Of a stretch of 64,000 bases of DNA, positions 10,240-24,054 are shown in pieces. The position numbers and the translations under genes are program-made. How positions within the stretch are numbered: position 1 is the first letter of the stretch; each line of letters starts with the position of its first letter. The stretch is from Myoxocephalus aenaeus (lineage: Eukaryota; Chordata; Actinopteri; Perciformes; Cottidae), in assembly GCA_038501785.1 (NCBI GenBank), contig JBAMJR010000051.1, positions 1,654,501 to 1,718,500 of the forward strand, written 5' to 3'. The notes beneath the pieces were generated by a model that saw only the letters and a list, made by a program, of their open reading frames with translations, made no database searches and was not told the DNA's origin.

Positions 10240-10296
10240 AAATATACTACTACTACTTCTAATACTACTACCACTACCACTACTACTACCAATAGA
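10240..10296. repeat. Imperfect (TAC)n trinucleotide repeat
   Basis: Repeated tac units with interruptions, directly after the LINE-like tail. This is a common arrangement at the 3' end of non-LTR insertions. Confidence 0.8.
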
Positions 10297-11264
10297 TATC
10301 TAGGGATGCCCCGTCTTAGTCGATAAGTCAACTAATCGGCCATTTTAGTCTTAGTCTTTTCTTATATATTTTGTTTCGTCATTTTTTAAAATAATTTTTA
10401 TGCTCAATGACTTATTTCCAAGAAACGTATGTGCGCATCTCTGCTAAACATCAGAGTGCTGCTTTTTTATGATTCTTTGTGGAGAAACTCAGTTTTACAG
10501 GTCTTTCGATTAATCAAGTTAACCATGAGTCAACAAAATCATACGATTGTACGAGATAATATTTTTGTTGAGGACAGCTTTAGAGATATCAGATTGACCT
10601 CCACCTTTTTTTTTTTTTGTGTTTTTGAGCTTTTTTTTCCAGGCTGCAATCCAAGTATTTGTACACAATTTACCGTCAGAGCTGATTCTGACACCATACG
10701 ACTTTACCAGTTAGCCTCGTCAGAAAGTAAAACACTGTTCGATAAACCAGTAATAATAAGATCTATTGGGTGTATTAAGTACTGTATTTTTGTAAAGCAA
10801 AGGCAGCCAGACACCACGGTACAATCCCAAGTGAATGTCAGATAAGAAAATAAAAGCTGAATGCAGTGAACTGAACCTAGCATAAACTAGGTCTATAATC
10901 GGCAAAACCACAAAGCACCAGATTAGTCCTCCTGGGCTGCTGCAGTGGGCCTCTGGATATGCAGAATGCTGGACCTTCCTGTTGGGTCTTATCTGTTGCA
11001 CAGAACACGGTGCATACAGCCAGAGGAATGACTTTCTTTCCCTGCTCTGTTGCTTTAGCCATAACCCTTTCTTAGTGATGCTAATGTGTGGGCCCAATTA
11101 AAGGATGAAGCTATTATGCTCTGCTATTAACCAAGTGGAGAGGATTAATTGAACTAATTTGTTTTCTTTGGTCACCTCACTTAGAGAACAATTTAGCTTC
11201 CCCAACCACGTGAAGTAAGGTGAGTTGCACGGGCTGAATTTGAATATTGTATTGTGAGACACAC

Positions 11265-11378
11265 CATATTTACTTGAATCAGAATCATTTATTGCCACAT
11301 ATGTTTTCACATACAAGGAATTTGTCATGGCGGGTGGCGCACAACATTAAACAATAAAACACAGTGCAAGATATTGAA
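11265..11378. mobile_element. LINE/SINE-type 3' tail fragment
   Basis: The words 'gaatcagaatcatttattgc', 'cacatacaaggaatttg' and 'aaaacacagtgcaa' match a tail I recognise from dispersed teleost retroelements. The body of the element is missing. Confidence 0.5.
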
Positions 11379-11969
11379 TGAGAGCAGGCTCAGTCAACAC
11401 TGCCATCCACTGGCAGAGAGCTGGACTCTTTCACTGGTTTGAAAATGAACAAAGAAAAACATTTTCGACTTTAAAACCGGCCGTTTCAATGGCCTTTCTC
11501 CCACCGAGGTGACGGCGGTACATCGCCGCTCTGAACCCGGCTGCTACCCTTTGACAGCCAAAGACCCTTGACACCCCTACAGTGGCTATTAATACCACTC
11601 GGAGCTCGCAGTCGACTAGCTGCCTTCTTGCAGGAGAGAGAATCCATCGGCTTTGTCTCGACAACTGGAAAGAGCCGGAACTCAGCCACTGTCTCTTAAT
11701 TGATTGTGATCACTGTGACCAGAGCATATCATGGCAACTGATGACCCAGTTAGGCTTTTGGAATGTGAATTATATGTGTGAGTCACATGATGGCAAATCC
11801 TGGTTGGTTACTTACACTCAAATATTTCAAAAACACTTGTGAAATGTACTTCATTTTGTTTAAACATGATGCTAAACCTCATGATGTTCAAAATGTTTAG
11901 TGCATGCTGTGAATTAACATTTGTTTACATTAACACTACATACGTATTATGACTTTAAATGAAAAGATA

Positions 11970-12290
11970 CTTACATGCAGGTCTGCTGAGACCCTCAGCT
12001 CCTTTAAATCCAGATTGAAGACTTTTCTGTTTGCTGTTGCCTTTTAATTGATCCAGATTCAATTGCTGCATCTCACTACTGCATTTTATTTCTTAAACTG
12101 CACTGCAACTTTTATTCAATTTTTATTTTTTATTTAGCTTTTTGACTGTTTTAATGTTTTCTTAACTGTTTTAAATCCTGTTTTCTCTGCATTATGTTTT
12201 GATGCTTTTAATGGATTTATGTGAAGCACTTTGAATCGCCTTGTTGTTGAAATGTGCTATACAAATAAACTTGCCTGGCCTTGCCTTACA
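11970..12290 (+). mobile_element. Non-LTR retrotransposon 3' end (L2/Rex-like)
   Basis: The segment holds 'cctttaaatccagattgaag', a T-rich untranslated region, then 'gaagcactttgaatcgcctt' and 'aatgtgctatacaaataaac' followed by cttgcc repeats. This is the typical fish LINE 3' end, with its own AATAAA near 12265. It is 5'-truncated with no coding part. Confidence 0.6.
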
Positions 12291-12294
12291 ATAG

Positions 12295-15200
12295 TAATGT
12301 ATATTCAATAGAAGATATTTAAAGCAGTCATTATAATTAATATTTCTAAGATTGTATTTTGTGACTATTTGCGCTGTAGTTCTTATTTTGGTTGTGCACC
12401 TTTATTCAGAATGGTTTGCAACGTCACATCCTTTAGAGGCTGCCATTTTATGTGCCCAGGTCTCATTGGATAATTATTTTTCCTTGCGTAACGTCCATCT
12501 CCACGGAAACACTTTCCCTTTTTTCTCCCCGTCCTCCTGTCCAGTGAAGGTTGCCCAGCTGATTCGCTCACATGGATAAAAGTTTTGACTTTGCTGAATA
12601 CCCTTGAGCACACACCCCAGACAATGTCAGCTTCTAAGGCCTGGAAGAGGACAGGTGAGAGCGAAAACATGCACTCAAACGTGCACCAAAGTCCGTCTGA
12701 ATTAGCTGCCAGGCTTTGAATCAAGGAGGAGACCTGTATTCCATTAAGAGGAAGGAAAACAAGCAGCTGATGAATCCCCTGAGGAACTCAGAAAACCCAT
12801 AGCCTCTTTTTAGGTCTGTCATTCATCTATTCATTCATCTATATTTGTCACAAAATGTGTGTCATTGCAAGGTGATGAAAATGGTAATGTTTCATCAACC
12901 TGTAGCCCAGAGCTCCGGCTCCACATTTAGGGCAGTAGAGTGAATACATGTAGTTAAAACTGGAGGTCAATAATATAAATAACCTTATGCCTTTTGTAAG
13001 GAATTGTAGCACAAAGATATCACTTTGACATTTGGTTTTATTCTTAACTTGTAAATGCCTCAAAATGTCCTCATAACTCTTAAAGAGACTTCACAAACCA
13101 CAACACAAAGCATTGTACTCAGTAATCATTTTAATCTTTCATAACTGAGCACTCAGCAGCTGAACAAAGCCACAGACTTTACGGCTCCCCCGATCAAAGA
13201 CCGTTTTAGGAGCAAAAGCTCTGAAAGCTTCTGGAAGCTGAAGGAGGATGTTCACATTGTCAGAAGGTCCTTAGCAACACACTCTTCTTTCGTGTCAGAT
13301 TTACTTTTTCGGCAGATCGGCTCGCTTCCCAATCAGACTTCGCCACAGACGATGGATAAATTAATTATCAACTAGTCCAACAGTAGTTTCACTGCAGAGC
13401 TCCTTTTGGCTGACAACGTGGGTCCTATTTTGAATACTGCCCACTGTGCTGGTACTCCTCCGGAGAGATATAAGGCGGCTTCAGCCCATCTAATTGTATC
13501 TGGGCTGCAATCTTCACAGTTATGTTGCCCTCTGGACTGAGAAAGTTTTACTGCAACCGGCTTCTCTCTGTGTGAATGCAAGGATAGTGTTATCTCCTGT
13601 ACATATTTCAGTGCATGCATTAACGCGCTTTTGTCATGTTTTAACACATAGGTAGAAAAAGATTTAACATTTTTCCTTAACATCTTTTTGTAACAGTAAA
13701 ACGATTCATTGATCTTCTTTCAACTGGAATATATTACACAATATTGACCGAATGATGCTGGCTTTTTCTGTGTGCATTTACTGAGCACTCATACCAGCAG
13801 TGATTGAAGTGTATATTGAAATACATTTACCCTTGGTGTGGCATCAGTGTCCCTAAATTTGTAAATCCGGGGTGTCCATAAGTTCCCTATCACGAGCCTT
13901 TGAATTAAAGAGACTTCTTAAATTCAAAGGCTCATGATAGCCATCTAAATGAGTTAGTTTGAAGCACTCTGTGCTGGAAACGGAAATCTGCTGTACGTAA
14001 TAGATGCCTTTTATCTTTTTTAAATTGGTCCAGTATTGTGGGGGAACGCTACAGACCGGAGCCTCTAACGGAGAAGCAACTCCTCGCTGTAAATGTATGT
14101 CCACTCAAAGTGCTTGCTTTTGCCACCGGCAGGCTCTGAAGTGTCTGACGACGTTTCGGAAAGAACGTTTTTCTTTTACCTTGCGCTTGATCCGGTCGAT
14201 CCAGCTTCACTTTTGAGTGATTAGTGGATTTCAATCGTGCAATAAGGCGCGTTTCGTAAATGCCTTCCTATTTGTTGTATTGCTCAGTGTCCGGTGTGAC
14301 TTTGTGTCTAAACCTGGTCTCCAGAGGGCTTTGGAGAGCGGTGAAAAGCCACTTGTGGAATGTGTGTGAGAGAAAGAAACGAGATAAGGACGTGCAGCCA
14401 GTCTGAAAGGACAAAGAGACGGAAAAATGATACGGCATCTCTGGGACTTGAATGATCATTCACTGAAAAGGCAGAATAGACTGGCAAGATAATGAAAGGA
14501 GAATTAAATTAATACATTGTATGAAAATGATGTTAGTCCATCCAGGAATCTGTCGTTTTTTAGTTTGCTTGAAATTAAAAATGCTGACAAGAAAGTAATT
14601 TAGTAGTAAAAAAAATACAACATACAGTATGAACTACATTTTTTTTAAAAGGCCATTGTAGCCCTTTTTGAAGTCAGTGAGATTTTCTTTTCATTTGGGA
14701 TTCACTTTAATTTTCTCGTGACCCATAAGATATTCAAAGACATATTTAAAAATCACTGTGCGTTATTAAACCAAACCTAATTTGATATTTTATCGGCTCA
14801 CCCTTTTCATGACTTTTCTTCATTAACTGTGGTCAAACAAAGAGCGCTGCTCTTCACTGTGTCTGTCACCAGTATGTAACTCATCTGGGGGGGTTTTCAG
14901 TTTCAAGCTCCAGTTTTTGAGTATCCCTTTAGTGATGCTTTCTTTGAAGCATTTTCTGAAAAACATTTAATTTGACATTTACTCTCATCTTCTTTATTGA
15001 ATAAGATATCTAGTTGCTTTGTGTTCCAGCAGTGAGCCTCCGAGGAACTTACTGAGTGTTAGCAATATGATGTACGGACAATTTAATTGAAAACTTAATC
15101 TGTCTGCTGAACCCAAAGCCACGTTGAAGAGGTGGGAAATAAAATGGTCACTGTGGAGTCGTGACCCACCTGGCAAGATTGCTCCCTCACTAATCTGTTT

Positions 15201-15985
15201 AATAAAGACCTGAAACACACATGCAATGCCACTTCTAAGTGAGGCAGTGGCCTTTCCAACTTTGATTTAGGAATAACTTACACTGTTCTTGTTTCATCGA
15301 AGATGAGTCGCACAAACTTGCATGTTTTACTTGTTTAAAAACAACACTTTCAAACTCTACTCATTTAACATTGCTTTCTGACAACAGGGAATTTAGTCAA
15401 GCATCATACAAATGAACAAGTTTCTCCTAAAGTTTGGATCAAAGTCAGTCAAACGGAATATCCCATGGTTTTTAATATTGTTTGCCTTGCATATAATTCA
15501 GCTTGTGGTGCTACAGTAGGATCCGTTCAACGGAAATAAACTTTATCACGTACATCTCCGTGGCATTAATTGAATCAATCATTTAAGAAACGACACCACT
15601 AAGCAAGCCAGCAGCCTCTGTTGACCTTTTTACTCTGTATTTTACATTGTGAAACACTTTTCTATAGCAATGTGAAAATGGAACTATTAATTTATTTAAC
15701 GTCTACCACTAACCAACCATAGCCCCATTTTTGTCTTTTTTTAGGGGGGGTATCATGGTGGAGATAGCAGGTCAACAGTATATTCCACGTATAAGTAGTG
15801 TACATCTGAAAGCTGGGAGCCTGGAGATTAATATGATGCAAGTTGTTCTAGTCAGAAATCTCTTAATAAATGTGGTTTGACGATTCAAATGTTGAAAAAA
15901 GTGCATACGGGCTTGATGGAAGTGTATGATGTCATTCCCTCGCACATAGACTCTATAAGTGGACTTAGTCACCATGATGTCATAC
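12295..15985. other. Intergenic, no gene recognised
   Basis: No exon with credible splice sites and family similarity was found. The only structured sequence noticed is an inverted repeat at 13888-13939. ORFs here are short and look random. Confidence 0.55.
13888..13939. repeat. Inverted repeat able to form a 19-bp hairpin
   Basis: Arms 13888-13906 and 13921-13939 are complementary over 19 positions with one mismatch (a G-U pair in RNA) and a 14-base loop. No known RNA family is recognised. Confidence 0.7.
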
Positions 15986-16180
15986 CTTCATTTGTGAACT
16001 ACAGTTTTGAAACCTTGAGTCCCGCAATTTAGCTGTCGCCATCTTGATTTTTTGCAACCAGATGTGACAGAAAAGGATGGAGCTATAATTACACCCTTCC
16101 GCTGAATATAACATGCCCTAAAGCATATGCTGCTTTATGTTGTATTTGACTTTAAATGGGAGCATATTTTACTAAATGAA
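15985..16180. repeat. Dispersed teleost repeat fragment ('gccatcttg' family)
   Basis: The words 'gtcgccatcttgatttttt', 'gcaaccagatgtgac' and 'ggatggagctataa' belong to a repeat I recognise as common in percomorph genomes. A matching right part of what seems the same family lies at the window's right edge. The element class is not assigned. Confidence 0.4.
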
Positions 16181-16285
16181 CATATTGATGTATTGAAGAA
16201 GACTTGAAATGAGAGATTCAGACTATAAATCTGTGTTTACAATGTTTACTGAGGTATTAAATCAAGTGAGAATACGGTCGCTTTC

Positions 16286-16510
16286 TCATGGACTTCTTTT
16301 TGTAACCAGAGGAGTCGCCCCCCTGCTGGCCATTAGAGATTGCAAATTCAAGCCACTTCTGAAGTTCTGAAGGGCTTTGTCCGTGATGAGGAGGATCTTG
16401 AACTGTATTCTTTGCTGTATGGGGAGCCAGTGGAGGTTTTGAAGGACTGGGGTGATGTGATCTCTGGTGCAGTACTGTTGAAATGGGAGGGGCAGGAGAT
16501 GGGTGCGTAA
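16286..16510 (-). mobile_element. L2/Rex-like LINE ORF2 C-terminal fragment
   Basis: The minus strand encodes HITPVLQNLHWLPIQQRI then QFKILLITDKAL. This is the hallmark C-terminal segment after the reverse transcriptase in fish L2/CR1-like LINEs. No upstream RT domain is present, so it is a dead fragment. The flanking 'gtcgcccccctgctggcc' belongs to another dispersed repeat, so the area is a mosaic. Confidence 0.75.
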
Positions 16511-16599
16511 TGTCCTTTTGATGTGATGCATCATTTGTTTAGAGAAAAACTTGAAAATGATATTTGCACCTTGACACCCCTGTAACAAAACCATGCACA

Positions 16600-19500
16600 C
16601 ATACAAATAAACAAAGGCACTCTTTTTTGGAATCCTCCCTCCTAGGCAGCACTGTTTTTTGTTTTTTTCTAAACATCCTTGAAGTCGGAGCAGAGAACTC
16701 CCTGCGGGACCCTAATATTACTTTCTGTTTATGTGATCTCTGTCAGCGAGGCATCAGTGTGATCTTCTCACAAATGGAGCAGGAAACAGTGAAGTGTATG
16801 TTAAACCCAAACTTACATTTGGCTTAAATAATGGCAAGTTGAATTAGAATTGTGAAAACATTTCAGCCCGAGTTGTGACAAACCTTTTTTTTCAGCAATG
16901 ATGCTGTGAAGGTAATCAGAGTATCACAGACTTTTAACCCGGGAAAACAGCCCATATCCTAAAATAACATGACCTTTCTTCCTGCCTCAAGCAGAAGGAA
17001 AGACTTCCTCGTGTCTTTGTCTGCTGTGGAAGCATCTCTCTGTGGAGCTGCACATTCCTAATCTCTGTGTGCCTCCTTTCAGAAACTCTCAGATTTTGCT
17101 CCAAGCTGCTTCGCTTGCTTTTGTAGCAGCGCCGTTATCTGGGCTATGTTACTGTGCACTGTCTTGGAGAATGGATTAATTTGGAGCATTGACAGCCTAT
17201 TCTGGCCCTGCTGGTGTCTATTTATGGGAAGGGAATTGCTCCCTTATTAACAGTCCCGCTTGACTGCAGTACATTGGAAATTATGACCATTGATGTCTTC
17301 TCTCCTTTCAAAATCAACATAGTTCCCTGTAGATTTAAGTGTTTTATTAGAAAAGATACACAAGTATAACATGGTGTTTGTAGTTAGGAATATTGGTTTA
17401 TTATACTGTGCGTACATGAGTGTATAAAAAGCAACAATCTGTCGAACACAGACATTAGACAGACTCCTCTTTCTTTGGCTAAATCTCCTGCTGACTCTCA
17501 GACAGCAATACATTATATCCAACGCCAAATAAGTCAATGACAAATCTGTGGAAACTGAATCTTAATTCCCAGATTAATACTAAATTAAAATTAAACATAT
17601 CTTATCATAGGCGCACAAGGCACTTCTAACTCAGGAACATCAGCTGTTACTTCCAGGACACCCTGTATCTGGTATCAACACAACTTCCAGTCGAATTGAA
17701 ACGTCCCTCGCTACCTCGACTGATAATCTAAAATTGAGTTTGGGAGTTCTTACTTTATTTATCATAAGCAGCAGTTGATGATGAATGTGGCAGGAACTGC
17801 AGCCTGTCACAGTCCAGTTGTTCATGTCAGGGACTAAGACTTCGAGACAGCTTGTCAGTCAATGCTCCTCACTGGTGCCCTTTTTAATTGCAGTCATGGA
17901 AAAAAACTAGACATTCTTTGTTTTATGTATGCATGAAAGAAAGGTGCGACTGCTTGTGACTTACGGATTCACGACTTAAATCAGCCAAAGTAATTTAATT
18001 GCATATATTACACATTTGTAACACCTTTTAAATCTCAGCCTTGTTAGTCGCTGTGGTGGCAAAGATGACTTGTGATACACAATGCATATCTCATTGTGAT
18101 ACACAATGCATATCTTATGGTGTAACTGCATATCATTAAGTCTTTTGTTTGCTGATAAATCCACCCTGAGCCTCTAAGTGGGTCTGTTTCAAACCAGCAG
18201 CGTCAGCTCTTCTATTCGCTTGTTGTTGGTGAGATTAATGGTAGAGTTGGAAAATGCATGATGTTGCAGAGGAAGGTTGCAGTCTCAGTCTAGATAGTGT
18301 GTGGTGTTGATGAACATTGCTGATCATCGCTGAGAGCGGTGAATAAAAGTGCTGACTGGGGCTTGATAGCAGCTGATAACTCAACATGTATTGTGACAAG
18401 GCTAATACACATACAAAAAACTATTTGTGTTAATATTTAAAAGTAGTTGAAAACCACACATTATACATTTTCCTGGGTAGATGGCATTAAAAGCAGAGAT
18501 ACTCGAGGGTAATTTGTTTGTCTCGTCAAAGTCTCAGGAGGTCTTTCTCAGAGCATGTACTATACAATCACTTTTTTTATTTTTTATCTATGAGCATACA
18601 TTATCAGCATGGATTAGTTGTTTGGGATATGATCATTTGAAACAGTCTATTACTATGCAATAGGAAGACAAATAATAATGAAAACTTTCCTCTAAAGTAA
18701 ATAACTGTATTTTGCCCCTAACATGGATGTAGACTAATGTTACTGAAGGTTATTATTGTCAGCATGCAATAATAACCCAAGTTCAAGACCCCTTCTTCAA
18801 TGAATGGCAAACGGAAATGAATAGCATGTCTCTCCCATCTTCCCTGGCAAGTTATCAGTGATCAAATTCAACAGAAATTCCATAAAAGCATAACTAAATG
18901 CATTTGAGACAAGCTGACCAGCCACGGTCAGAACACCTGGTTGGAACGCATGGAGCTGTATATTGCAAGCTGTTAGTCACAGACCAGTCTGTTGCCTTCA
19001 CACGGTTTGCACAAAAGGCTGAAGGATTTTTTTTAAAGGAGCAGGGTTTTCTAGATCCTTGGGATATGAACAAATTCCTAATGTTAAGTTACATTTGTCC
19101 TTTATGAAAAGTAGAAATCTGTCCCAACACATTTTAGTAAACTTTTATGAATGGAAAACAATAACTGCATGTAGTAGCAATCAACATGAGCTGCCATTAA
19201 TCTTCCAGAAGACTCACTGAATTACAACCAGTGTGGCACACCATTTTTTACTCCAGTGCATTTAGTTCCCCCTCATGGATTGTCTGTTTATCCTTTATTA
19301 TATTTCATGTTTGAAATATTACCCAGATTATTTATGTAATTGCTGTAGGAGTGTGCTTTTTCACACACCAGGACTATGGCTGTGCCCCTCTGTCTGACTG
19401 AATTAGGTTATTGTGCCGATTTAATTTCCAGAGGGAACCACCCTGGTGGTGAGAAACATCATTTGCTAATTAACAAGAATGTCTCCTGGCGTTTTCAATA

Positions 19501-20880
19501 AAATGATAGTGCTCCCAGAGGCTTGTTCAAAGTGAAGTTCTTACAGAAAGCACGGCTGTAAACAGAAGTAACCTGCAGTCACAAGTCCGACATGGATTGA
19601 ATGCTCCAACGAGTACAGAGAAAAGAAAAGTGATCCAAGTATCAGTCAACAAGTCAATTTGTTTTAAACACTGAGCTGCCCGCCCGCCAAGGTTCTGTTG
19701 CTGGAGTTTTTCAGGCAATACAATCCTGGCTATTTTTTTTTTTTTTTACTTAATACATCAATTCATGTGGTTGAAGTATTTCAGGAATGTTTCAATTTTT
19801 CTCCAAAATCGTTTATTGGAATGACACCCAATGCAAAGCTGTCCTACCAAGCACATCAGCGGAGTTCTCCTTCGTTATTGCGCTAGTTTAGCGCTTCTGT
19901 ATTATTGTCTTCTCGCGTATCACCGAGAGACAAACCTCAGACTCTCCATGGAGCGTGACTAACTCCGCAGGAGCTCCTCGCAGGTCGCTGATTGGTCTGT
20001 GCACTGACTTACCGGGTCCAAGTGTTTTACTCGAAGCCTGGAAAGAAGGGTTCTTGTATGATTTGTGATCCTGTGATTCTTGCGTGATCTTGTGACATTT
20101 TAGAGAATTCAGCTGCCATGCAAGGAAACGTCGGGTATAAGGCTACAATGATGAAATCAATGAATGCGTGTGAATGTGAAGTTGTAGCCTGCTATTGTTA
20201 TTGTGTTATTATATATTGAATAACCTGTACAAGATGAGCTGGTAACAGTTGTTTGTCCTCTTTACTCATGTTGCTGCTAAGAAGAACAGTTACATCGTCA
20301 GCCTGAAACTTTATGTTAGTAAGTTATTACAGGAAGATGATTTCACTGAATTTAAAACCAAAAGCAAATGAATCAGGTCAGGTTATATACTCATAACTAT
20401 CAGGGTCAAATAAAGACACAGGTTTTACAAATAGTTTTAATGTAGACAGTATAATGACAGCTCACTTTATTACAGGTGTAGCACACTAAAACAGAAAGTC
20501 CCATAAACTGTAGCATATCGTACAGAAGAGGTTTGTGGTCCATGTTGTCGTGATGCCATTGCTGTGGTGTTGAGGGGGCAGTCAATACAGCCAAATTCAA
20601 CAAAAGAGTTTTATTAAGTAGTGACAGAGAACATGTCTCTGTAGAAAATAGTGCATCTGTTTTTGGGATTACATTCATCTTTTTTTCATTTAACTTTTGC
20701 TGCTGGCACACAAGACTCTACCACCAGCCAAATGTGTATTTTCCGTTTCAGTGAATAAGCACTGAAACGATTTCAAAATGCCACAACGAACCTGAATCAC
20801 TGGTTTAACTATAATTTCATACAATCCAATACAACAGAAATTACATTTTAGTGATTCAAAGTGTTTGCAGGACACTGGCA
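16600..20880. other. Intergenic, no gene recognised
   Basis: Gene-free by my reading, apart from a 24-bp tandem duplication near 18.1 kb. Short ORFs show no domain and no convincing splice structure. Confidence 0.5.
18071..18118. repeat. 24-bp tandem duplication
   Basis: The unit beginning tgtgatacacaatgcatatc occurs twice in a row, differing only in the last bases. Confidence 0.9.
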
Positions 20881-23800
20881 ACATGGGGGTTATACTTTAT
20901 TGCACAAACATTGAATGTAAAACATTTCAATGCCTAGTACATTTCCAATAACTTTATGGAGGATGTGAACTGTCAAATACAGAGGTTGTGAATATATTTA
21001 ACAGGGCATCTTGAATCAATGTCACTTTGTATTGTACATGAAAACGCATTAAAAAAAATGGATTAGAACAATTAGTTAATCAGATGCATGTTTTGATAAT
21101 GAGCTAACAATGATACAAATAAACGATACTGAACTGTATTAGACCTGTGATCATATGCGCTTTCCTCTTAAACTTGACCAAATTATAACAATGCCGCTGT
21201 GCTCTCACTTCTGGATGTTGCAAAGCAAACAGATATTGTACATATTATGCCTTTAACTGGCAGTTAGTATTACAGTAAAGCTTGGTGTGTGTGTGATATG
21301 TAGTTCTGTAGCTTAATAACAGAGATTTCAGTATCTTTGAGGAAAGAACTCAAATAAAACAATTTGCATTCACAACAGAAAAGCATTCAATGGTACTATA
21401 GTATACAACATTGTTTGCTTGACTACAAATCTCAGCTGAAGATTGAATAGTGAGAACAGATTTCATAGCACGGTGAAAGACAAACAGCTGATTAACTAAG
21501 TGGCAGGACGGCTCCGTGCACTCGATCTACATATTGTGGAAACGGTGCATACAGTTTGGTTGGACTGGAAGTCTGTGAGATTTTGCACATGAGAATACAA
21601 AGATACGCCTTTTTACGCGGTACTAGCAGTTCTCACTTCCCACCACAAACGGCTGATATGCTTCCCACTCGTCCTCAGCTGCTTGAAATAGTCAACCGCA
21701 TGAGTAAGACTCGCAGGCAGGCGTGAGCAGCTTTCTACAGCACGCTGCTTGGCTGGGAACTCTTTGAAAGTAATGAACAATTGGACCAGAGAACCTTATT
21801 TATTAGAAAAAACAATTTGCCAAGTGCGTCATGAATGTCCTTTTTTCAATGAGTTCTTATCTTAATATGGTGCTCTAGCTGAGATAAGAAGTGGTGACCA
21901 ATATTAGAACAGACTTTTTTATTAACAACAACAGGTAAATATGCTCATGTTGTAAGTTGCTTGTCAATCAGACAAAAAACTGTTTATATGTCTTTAGTTG
22001 ACTCATTTATTTGAGTAGTAACAGACAAAAAAAAAAAAACGTTACTTTGCTTCACAACAGTTTTACATTCATCCTGACAGAAGTTCATGAACCGTTAACT
22101 TCCAACACTGGAGACGTCTACTGCTACTGTACCACTGGTTTCAGACTGTCCAGGCCAGATACATTCAATACATGTGAGATTTTGAGTTCAATCGTATACA
22201 TACTTTTTTTTTTTTTTAAAGCTGGGAGTTTTAACTATTCTGTAAACTCTGAGCCTCCATCTTCACACTGAAAATGACTTTTGTTGTTGGGCACTAAGAC
22301 CAATCACCGCTCTAGTACTGGGGCTTCATCTACAGTATGTTCTAGGATAACCACACACATGCTGGTACTGATGAGAGGCACTATTACACCAACACAACAC
22401 TGGTTCAACACTCTGCTGCTACTTCTTCTATAAATATATGTATCAGTAGGATGTCTGTTGGCAGTGACTCGGTCTGAATGCATTTGGAAGGTTTCCTTGA
22501 AAATGAGACACCTTACATTACATTCAATTGAATTGACTGTTTAATGATTTTTAGTCATTGAGGTCAATGTTTTCACAGATTGTTTCCTCTACTTCATTTT
22601 TTTTTAAATACTGAATTATAAACGTAGCTTATTAATTTCTCTGGATGTCCAGCATTTTGAAAAACAAACTTGAATAACTTACTTTTAGACGTCTCAAAGT
22701 CTTTTTCTCAAACAAATACAATTCTTACTTTGGTCAGTGATAGTCATGGGCATCCAAATTGTATATTACCAACTGATATTGCTGATGTTTTTAAGTTTAG
22801 ACTTAAAACCTTTTTAATGGCAATACACATGTAAGTAATGTTTTAAGGTTAGATGATTTTTGAGAGCTTTGGGTTTCATTCATTCGTCACTGAAACTCAA
22901 GTTTAACAAAGTCTCGTGCTGTGAGCTCTCAAAACCTCACTAATCCACATTGAACTCTTACTGTGTTCTTCCTGATTAACTTGTTTGATCTACTGAGAAC
23001 TATTTGATCTTCCATTTTAAATATGAATAAATGAATGAATGAATAAAATGGCAAGACTGATTAAAACTAGTTAGGACATTTTTAAAGTGTATTATCCTTG
23101 GACACTGCACTTTTTCCAACACCTAGCAGTGATGCAGTGCAGCAGTGGCAGATATTTTTAGTATTCACAGCATCTTTAAATTTACCAGTAAAGCATATCA
23201 TCAATACCCAGTTAACCACAGGGCACTCAACCAGGGTTTCACAAATGAGGAAAGTTTTCTCATTAATTAGCCGTGTATATTCCTGTACAATTTACACAAC
23301 ATTGGCTATTATGTAATGAGAAAAACACATTTTCTGACATATATAACAAATGCGTTTCTAAACATTGTCGGCTAAAGTCTGTGTACGGAGGAGGTCTGGG
23401 TGGATGATTTGGTCAAACCAACAGAGGACTTTCACCCAGGAAACCCCTGTCCATGTCCTGTGTGAAACCAAAAGTGAATGTTGACGTCCGTAATTTAAAT
23501 AATGTGACAAATGTAGTCATTTTTAAGACTCGTTGCCTAAACATAACCAAGTAGTTTTGTTGTGTTTTGTTTTAATTTAATTTCCAAAGTCAACCATGTG
23601 TTTTTAAAACTGCAACCATGATCCAGGAGTGAATATGTTTCCCTAGAAATGTAATTGAGAAAGCAGTTTAGTTTTATAGGAATGCAATTTGGTCGGTTGC
23701 ATTTACACAATGTGGATTGATTCGAAAGGATATAATATACTTAAATGTTAAGGCCCATTAATATCTTGGTATCTATTGACAATAGCATGTGTCACATGTC

Positions 23801-24054
23801 TGTTATAAGTGAGTGATGTAACTTGTGTGTTTTTGTTTTAGCAGTTGGATTATATGAATATCGCTGACAACATATTCATCACTGCGCGCTCCTGAGGAGC
23901 AGTGATTGATACCAAGTCCTGTAACAGTACACTTCACTTTTTACGTGGCATCTGTAATGCTGCCCATCACATGCAAAACTGCACATACTATAGTCCATGC
24001 TGATTAATTCAACACTCAGCAGCTACTTTTTCAGCCTGATGCTGAGGAAGTCCC
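20881..24054 (-). other. Possible shisa9 3' UTR and downstream flank
   Basis: No ORF of interest lies below the shisa9 stop codon. Minus-strand AATAAA motifs occur near 22006-22011, 21790 and 20898. The last, in a GTGCAATAAAGT context, is the most signal-like and would give a 3' UTR of about 3.1 kb. The true end cannot be set from sequence alone. Confidence 0.3.
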
